Both the position numbers and the translations under genes were made by a program. Shown piece by piece: positions 30,494-34,691 of a stretch of 34,691 nt of DNA; the first letter of the stretch is position 1, and each line of letters opens with the position of its first letter. This stretch comes from Bacteroidales bacterium (GTDB taxonomy: Bacteria; Bacteroidota; Bacteroidia; Bacteroidales; Muribaculaceae): the NCBI GenBank assembly GCA_004553485.1, contig SFLG01000006.1, positions 1 through 34,691 on the forward strand. Reading direction: 5' to 3'. A model generated the notes under the pieces. It did not search any database and was not told where the DNA came from. It was given only the letters and a program-made list of their open reading frames with translations.

Positions 30494-31600
30494 ATGGAAC
30501 ACCCCGAAAACGATAGTCAGTATAGCGGTCTCGCCGTCAACAGCGGCGTAGCCCAGCCCCCCCAAGTCAACCCGTACCTCAAGGCCCGCCGCCGCAAGCC
30601 TCTGCCCACGCCGGGCGAGCTGGTCGAGGGCATCCTCAAGGGCGACCGCACGGTGCTCAGCCGCGCCGTCACCCTGGTGGAGAGCACAAACCCCGACCAC
30701 CAGGTTGTGGCCCAGGAGGTTATCGAGAAGTGTCTGCCCCACAGCGGACACAGCCGCCGCATAGGCATCACCGGCGTGCCCGGTGCCGGAAAGTCGACGT
30801 CAATCGACGTCTTTGGCATGCACGTGCTCAAGCAAGGCGGCAAGCTGGCCGTGCTGGCCATCGACCCGTCCAGCGAGCGCACAAAAGGCAGCATCCTGGG
30901 CGACAAAACGCGCATGGAGCAGCTGTCGGTACAACCCGACTCGTTTATACGCCCCAGCCCGTCGGCCGGAAGCCTCGGCGGCGTGGCACGCAAGACGCGC
31001 GAGACTATCGTGCTGTGCGAGGCCGCCGGCTTCGACAACATCTTTGTCGAGACCGTCGGCGTGGGCCAGAGCGAGACGGCCGTGCACTCGATGGTAGACT
31101 TTTTCCTGCTCATTCAGCTTGCCGGCACCGGCGACGAGCTGCAGGGCATCAAGCGCGGCATCATGGAGATGGCCGACGGCATCGTCATCAACAAGGCCGA
31201 CGGCGACAACATCCCCCGCGCGCAGCTGGCCATGGCACAGTTCCGCAACGCCCTGCACCTCTTCCCGCCCACAGCCTCGGGATGGACGCCCGAGGTGAAG
31301 TGCTACTCGGGCTACTACGGCCTGGGTATCGACGAGGTCTGGGACATGATCGACCGCTACTTCAAGTTTGTCCACGAAAACGGCTACTTTGAGCAGCGCC
31401 GCAACGAGCAGGCACGCTACTGGATGTTCGAGAGCATCAACGAGCAGCTGCGCAACCACTTCTACCACGACCCCGAGGTGGAGGCCATGCTCGGCCGCTA
31501 CGAGGCCCGCGTGCTCGACAACCGCCTCTCCAGCTTTGTCGCCGCAAAGGACATCCTCGACTTCTACTTCCGCAAAAACAATTTCTCCTCAAACAAATAA
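30494..31600 (+). CDS. meaB: Methylmalonyl-CoA mutase-associated GTPase MeaB
   Basis: MeaB is a G3E-family GTPase chaperone that gates adenosylcobalamin loading on methylmalonyl-CoA mutase, part of the succinate-propionate route used by Bacteroidales. I chose the ATG at 30494 (368 residues), as it follows a perfect promoter by 30 bp; the frame is open further upstream but lies in repeats. The P-loop is GVPGAGKST (94-102), then AIDPSSERTKGSILGDKTRM (switch and Mg-binding region), FVETVGVGQSE, and the base-specificity motif NKADGDN. The C-terminal dimerisation arm is present. The mutase genes are not in the window. Confidence 0.95.
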   Translation: MEHPENDSQYSGLAVNSGVAQPPQVNPYLKARRRKPLPTPGELVEGILKGDRTVLSRAVTLVESTNPDHQVVAQEVIEKCLPHSGHSRRIGITGVPGAGKSTSIDVFGMHVLKQGGKLAVLAIDPSSERTKGSILGDKTRMEQLSVQPDSFIRPSPSAGSLGGVARKTRETIVLCEAAGFDNIFVETVGVGQSETAVHSMVDFFLLIQLAGTGDELQGIKRGIMEMADGIVINKADGDNIPRAQLAMAQFRNALHLFPPTASGWTPEVKCYSGYYGLGIDEVWDMIDRYFKFVHENGYFEQRRNEQARYWMFESINEQLRNHFYHDPEVEAMLGRYEARVLDNRLSSFVAAKDILDFYFRKNNFSSNK

Positions 31601-31607
31601 ACGATAT

Positions 31608-32021
31608 ATGCCAAACCGTTCCAACATACTCCGCCGCGCCGGCATGGCCCTGCTGGCCGCACTGATGTGCCTCACAGCCTTTGCCGCCGACAAGGGCGAA
31701 GCCGCCATCACTCTGGCATCGAAAAGCTATGATTTCGGAAACATACGCGAGTCGGCCGGCCCGGTGACCACCGAGTTCGAGTTTGTCAACACCGGCGACG
31801 CCCCGCTGGTGATAATCTCGGCCGTCGCCTCGTGCGGCTGCACCCGTCCCGTATATCCGCAGGCGCCCGTCAAACCCGGCAAGAGCGGCAAAATAAAGGT
31901 GACTTTCCTACCCCAGGGCCGCCCCGGCGAGTTCAGCAAGACCATCAAGGTGCGCACAAACGCCAAGAAAAACAAAAAATTTACCCTGCGCATCTCCGGC
32001 GTGGTCATTCCCAAGGACTGA
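31608..32021 (+). CDS. DUF1573-family exported protein
   Basis: The ATG at 31608 is 7 nt past the meaB stop, so the two are cotranscribed. The 137-residue product has a cleavable signal peptide (about residues 1-27, ending TAFAADK), followed by a single immunoglobulin-like DUF1573 domain: YDFGNIRESAGPVTTEFEF, FVNTGDAPLVI, SCGCTRP and the closing strands KIKVTFLPQGRPG and KFTLRISGVV. DUF1573 proteins are abundant in Bacteroidetes envelopes and have no known activity. The SCGC motif could bind metal or form a disulfide, but this is a guess. Confidence 0.85.
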   Translation: MPNRSNILRRAGMALLAALMCLTAFAADKGEAAITLASKSYDFGNIRESAGPVTTEFEFVNTGDAPLVIISAVASCGCTRPVYPQAPVKPGKSGKIKVTFLPQGRPGEFSKTIKVRTNAKKNKKFTLRISGVVIPKD

Positions 32022-32095
32022 GCCCCCGTCCGCAGGCCGATAGGACCGAGAGCCCGCCCGAGGCCGCCGCTCTCGTTACGGGAGGCGCATAAATC

Positions 32096-32129
32096 AAACA
32101 TGGAGATGCCTCACGGTATCTCCATGTTT
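32096..32129. terminator. Long hairpin terminator after the DUF1573 gene
   Basis: AAACATGGAGATGCC (32096-32110) pairs with GGTATCTCCATGTTT (32115-32129), with one G-T pair and loop TCAC. A-rich before and T-rich after the stem, so it could work in both directions. Confidence 0.75.
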
Positions 32130-32223
32130 AATAATAAACCAATCATTATCACATTTCTTGCAATGGAAAAAAGTAATCTTGCTATGTAAAAGTAGAACAA
32201 CGGCCGGATCAACAAAGTTCGGT

Positions 32224-32273
32224 GTTAAAATTTATTTAACGACTTTTAAGTGCCGTGGGAAATTTAGTTTCCC
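32224..32273. promoter_or_regulatory. Two inverted repeats, possible recA operators
   Basis: GTTAAA, 5 nt, TTTAAC (32224-32240) and GGGAAA, 5 nt, TTTCCC (32257-32273) are each 6-5-6 perfect inverted repeats. Their centres are 33 bp apart, close to three helical turns. The second covers the expected -33 region of the recA promoter, where a repressor would block transcription. Confidence 0.5.
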
Positions 32274-32284
32274 GTTCAATGTCC

Positions 32285-32292
32285 TATCTTTG
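32285..32292 (+). promoter_or_regulatory. Promoter -7 box for recA
   Basis: TATCTTTG matches TAnnTTTG. A TTTA at 32263-32266, inside the second inverted repeat, lies 18 bp upstream as a possible -33 element. Confidence 0.65.
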
Positions 32293-32392
32293 CATCGTGG
32301 ATGTCCCACATTGCATATTAGAAACAACGCACCTCCCGAAAGGTTAGCGACAAAAGTCAAAAAACAGAAAAAAATTAACAAAACCCGATATT

Positions 32393-33598
32393 ATGGAAAA
32401 GAAAGAGACCAAGAAAACCACAAAGAAGGCCGCTGCCGCCGCCGACCCCGGCAAGGCCCGCCTCGAAGCGCTCAACAACGCCCTCGGTAAGATAGAGAAG
32501 GCCTACGGCCGCGGCGCCATCATGCGTCTTGGCGACGAAAACGTCGAGAACGTCGACGTCATCCCCTCGGGCTCGGTGGGCCTCGACTACGCCCTCGGCG
32601 TAGGCGGCTACCCCCGCGGTCGTATAATCGAAATATACGGCCCGGAGTCGTCGGGCAAGACCACACTGGCCATCCACGCCATCGCCGAGGCACAGAAAGC
32701 CGGCGGAGTGGCCGCCATCATCGACGCCGAGCACGCCTTTGACCGCTTCTATGCCGAAAACCTCGGCGTGGACGTCAACAACCTGCTCATCGCTCAGCCC
32801 GACAACGGCGAACAGGCCCTGGAGATAGCCGAGCAGCTGATACGCTCGTCGGCAATAGACATCCTCGTCGTCGACTCCGTTGCCGCCCTCACCCCCAAGT
32901 CGGAGATCGAAGGCGAGATGGGCGACCGCAACATGGGTCTGCAGGCGCGCCTGATGTCGCAGGCCATGCGCAAGCTCACCGGCATCATAGCCCGCACCAA
33001 CACCACCTGCATCTTCATCAACCAGCTGCGCGAAAAGATAGGCCAGATGTTCGGCCCCACCGAGACCACCACCGGCGGCAACGCCCTCAAGTTCTACGCC
33101 TCGGTACGCATCGACATCCGCAGCCGCAATCCCATCAAAAACGGCGAGGACGTGCTTGGCAAACGTGCCTACGTCAAGATTACCAAGAACAAGGTCGCTC
33201 CCCCCTTCAAGCGCTGCGAGTTCGACATCATGTTCGGCGAGGGTATCTCGCGCGCCGGTGAGTTGCTCGACCTCGGTGTCGACTACAACATCATCCAGAA
33301 GAGCGGCTCGTGGTTCAGCTACGACGGCGCCAAACTTGCCCAGGGCCGCGATGCCGCCAAGGCCGTAATCGCCGACAACCCCGAGCTTGCCGACGAGCTT
33401 GCCACCAAGATCCTCGCCGCCATGCGCGAGGCCGACCGCAACCCCGTCGCCGCCCGTCGCCGCGCCGCCACCGCCGACGCCGCCACCGTCGACACTGACA
33501 CCACCGCCCCCGGCGCCGCCTCAGCCGCACCCGCCGACACCGACGCCCTCTTCGACGACACCCTCGACGACGAGTTCTCCATCGAGGAGGACGAGTAA
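32393..33598 (+). CDS. recA: Recombinase RecA
   Basis: RecA forms filaments on single-stranded DNA for homologous recombination and the SOS response. The core is complete: Walker A GPESSGKT (83-90), the MAW motif LLIAQPDNGEQALE, Walker B ILVVDSVAAL, loop L1 EGEMGDRNMGLQARLMSQ, NQLREKIG at about 210, and loop L2 TETTTGGNALKFY. The 401-residue protein is longer than usual (about 345-355). After about residue 345 comes a tail of some 55 residues, first basic and A/T/P-rich, then strongly acidic at the end (DDTLDDEFSIEEDE). A negatively charged tail normally restrains RecA filament formation; here it is longer than in model organisms. Confidence 0.97.
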   Translation: MEKKETKKTTKKAAAAADPGKARLEALNNALGKIEKAYGRGAIMRLGDENVENVDVIPSGSVGLDYALGVGGYPRGRIIEIYGPESSGKTTLAIHAIAEAQKAGGVAAIIDAEHAFDRFYAENLGVDVNNLLIAQPDNGEQALEIAEQLIRSSAIDILVVDSVAALTPKSEIEGEMGDRNMGLQARLMSQAMRKLTGIIARTNTTCIFINQLREKIGQMFGPTETTTGGNALKFYASVRIDIRSRNPIKNGEDVLGKRAYVKITKNKVAPPFKRCEFDIMFGEGISRAGELLDLGVDYNIIQKSGSWFSYDGAKLAQGRDAAKAVIADNPELADELATKILAAMREADRNPVAARRRAATADAATVDTDTTAPGAASAAPADTDALFDDTLDDEFSIEEDE

Positions 33599-33628
33599 CC
33601 CCCGCTCCTCCACCCCTCCCTCCCCCAC

Positions 33629-33653
33629 AAGGCCGCCCCACCCGGGCGGCCTT
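33629..33653 (+). terminator. Hairpin after recA
   Basis: AAGGCCGCCC (33629-33638) pairs with GGGCGGCCTT (33644-33653), loop CACCC, followed by TGCCGTTT. It lies 30 nt past the recA stop. Confidence 0.7.
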
Positions 33654-33671
33654 TGCCGTTTAACCAACCCC

Positions 33672-33705
33672 CGAAAAGCGGGCTCGCTTGCGAACCCACT
33701 TTCCG
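33672..33705. repeat. Nested imperfect hairpin
   Basis: CGAAAAGCGGG (33672-33682) pairs imperfectly with CCCACTTTCCG (33695-33705), enclosing TCGC TT GCGA. No T-run; structure similar in kind to the paired hairpins after murI. Confidence 0.5.
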
Positions 33706-33720
33706 CGAAGGCAGAGACGA

Positions 33721-33750
33721 CAAAAGGCACGCCCGGGGGCGTGCCTTTTG
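33721..33750. terminator. Bidirectional terminator between recA and the surface-protein gene
   Basis: CAAAAGGCACGCCC (33721-33734) and GGGCGTGCCTTTTG (33737-33750) are perfect complements around GG, with A4 on the left arm and T4 on the right, so it can serve both converging transcripts. The minus-strand stop codon is at 33771. Confidence 0.8.
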
Positions 33751-33770
33751 GTATCAGGGGATAGTGGGGA

Positions 33771-34691
33771 TTAGCGGAGGAGGACCTTGGTCACCTTATT
33801 GCCCTGGCGGCAGATGTACAGGCCGGGGCCCGGGTTGTCGACACGGACGCCCTGCAGGTTGTAGTAGACAGCCTCGTCATCGGCGCCATCGGCCTCGATG
33901 CTGTCGACGCCGGTGGTGGGCTGGGTGCCGTCCCACTTGAGGAAGAAGGTTGCCGGGTCTGATTTGGCGTTGGAGGCCGTGAGCGTCAGGGTAGGTTTGA
34001 GGTAAGAGCTGCGTATGATGGTGGGAGTGTAGCGGACGGTGAATGTGCCGCCCTCCGAGCCCAACTTGGCGGGAGTGATTGACAGCTCGTTGTCGGTGTC
34101 ACCGGCGAATGTGGGAATGATATCGCCGCTGACATTCGTGGCGGTGACGGTGACGATAGACTCACGATAGCCATTGTTCATAAACTCGGTTTTTCCATCC
34201 GGGTTGGGGCAGGTCAGGTAAGCGGGAGCGACTGTAGCCTTGATTGTGCCGTCGCCGACAGGGGTGTTGCCGCCGGTGTTGGCCTTTGTGCCGTCCCACT
34301 TGCAGAAGAGGGTGATGCTGAAGGGGTCGGCGTTGGAAGCCGAGATTGTCAGGACGGGTTTGAAGTAGTTATCACGTTTGACAGTGGGCGTGTAGCGGAC
34401 GGTGAATGTGCCGCCTTCCGAGCCCAGCTTGGCGGGGGTGATAGTCAGCTCGTGGTCGTTGTCACCGGTGATGGCGGCTGTGATGTCTCCGACGATGTTG
34501 GTGGCGGTGACGGTGACGGTAGACTCACGATAGCCATTGTTCATAAACTCGGTTTTTCCATCCGGGTTGGGGCAGGTCAGGTAAGCGGGAGCGGCGGTAG
34601 CCTCGATGGAGCCTTTGGGGACATTCGACTCGGCGGTACCTTTGAGGTTTACCGATACGCTCTGGGCGTCCTTCGAGGTCAGGGTGATAAC
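33771..34691 (-). CDS. C-terminal part of a repetitive, probably secreted protein (5' end outside the window)
   Basis: The frame runs off the right edge with no start, leaving 306 visible residues. It contains two copies of a 121-residue unit and the end of a third. Each starts near APAYLTCPNPDGKTEFMNNG, passes through GTFTVRYTP and ends KWDGT. The composition (T, V, S, alternating hydrophobic) suggests immunoglobulin-like beta-sandwich repeats. The C terminus, YYNLQGVRVDNPGPGLYICRQGNKVTKVLLR in short pieces (YYNLQGVRV, GPGLYICRQGNKV), is the YDLxGRRV...GxYIxxGKK-type tail seen on many Bacteroidales exported proteins and often linked to type IX secretion. Function unknown; adhesion or glycan binding is only a guess. 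Confidence 0.8.
   Translation of the reverse strand, partial: VITLTSKDAQSVSVNLKGTAESNVPKGSIEATAAPAYLTCPNPDGKTEFMNNGYRESTVTVTATNIVGDITAAITGDNDHELTITPAKLGSEGGTFTVRYTPTVKRDNYFKPVLTISASNADPFSITLFCKWDGTKANTGGNTPVGDGTIKATVAPAYLTCPNPDGKTEFMNNGYRESIVTVTATNVSGDIIPTFAGDTDNELSITPAKLGSEGGTFTVRYTPTIIRSSYLKPTLTLTASNAKSDPATFFLKWDGTQPTTGVDSIEADGADDEAVYYNLQGVRVDNPGPGLYICRQGNKVTKVLLR
34138..34593 (-). repeat. 363-bp direct repeat within the surface-protein gene
   Basis: The segment at 34141-34229 recurs at 34504-34592, differing at a single base in the first 88, an offset of exactly 363 bp (121 codons). Identity falls in the rest of the unit. Such near-identity at the DNA level indicates recent duplication or gene conversion. 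Confidence 0.85.

Larger units (their letters stand above)
32022..32392 (+). other. Intergenic region upstream of recA
   Basis: This 371-nt gap contains a long hairpin (32096-32129), two inverted repeats of equal layout (32224-32240 and 32257-32273), a -7 promoter box (32285-32292) and a leader of about 95 nt. It is AT-rich compared with the rest of the window. No gene is evident. Confidence 0.8.

Noticed and set aside
32160..32190. Eight-codon open frame (ATG at 32163) upstream of recA as a leader peptide
   Set aside because: It lies upstream of the recA promoter, lacks a promoter of its own and is too short to distinguish from chance.

Overview
The window is a GC-rich, gene-dense stretch of chromosome from a member of the Bacteroidota, most likely order Bacteroidales. 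Three things point there. Promoters have the Bacteroidota form (TTTG, about 19-20 bp, TAnnTTTG). Ribosome-binding sites are absent or A-rich. Several genes have Bacteroidales-type lengths or extensions (LptE-like lipoprotein, MeaB, DUF3943, long LysRS, 445-residue Pgi). A Muribaculaceae-like genome is my guess for the family, with low confidence. I see no tRNA, rRNA, CRISPR, phage or transposase gene; this is core chromosome.

Layout. 1-5.1 kb (+): GTPase Der, a long-chain acyl-CoA synthetase and a POT-family oligopeptide transporter. 5.2-10 kb (+): rlmN, pdxA, a nucleotidyltransferase and an NhaC-type antiporter. 10-16.4 kb (-): a HAD phosphatase, a small membrane protein, an FtsB/DivIC-like division protein, a U32/TrhP-type protein, secG, a repeat-protein gene, lptE and a receiver-less sigma-54 activator, forming an envelope-biogenesis block. 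16.5-20.8 kb (+): cysteine desulfidase-like protein, RsmI-like methyltransferase, metallo-beta-lactamase-fold hydrolase and murI. 20.9-22.6 kb (-): sufE-like gene, M28 peptidase lipoprotein and the SRP RNA gene ffs. 22.8-29 kb (+): lysS, a decayed gpsA remnant, pgi, an aminotransferase and tyrS. 29-30 kb (-): DUF3943 protein. 30.5-33.6 kb (+): meaB, a DUF1573 protein and recA. 33.8 kb to the edge (-): the C-terminal part of a repetitive, probably secreted protein.

The coding content is mostly housekeeping; the unusual content is between genes. (1) A 32-bp near-perfect palindrome occurs three times with identical sequence, twice between genes and once in frame inside a protein. (2) Several intergenic regions are built from degenerate tandem units with a strict 9-nt period. 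Three of these end almost at a start codon, in the same orientation relative to the gene, and share a pyrimidine-rich unit; three others share an AGCTA core. (3) The gpsA gene expected between lysS and pgi is reduced to a frameshifted 3' end. (4) There are paired inverted repeats upstream of recA, an orphan minus-strand terminator upstream of meaB, and a 27-bp (3 x 9) duplication at a gene end. These are the parts most worth following up.
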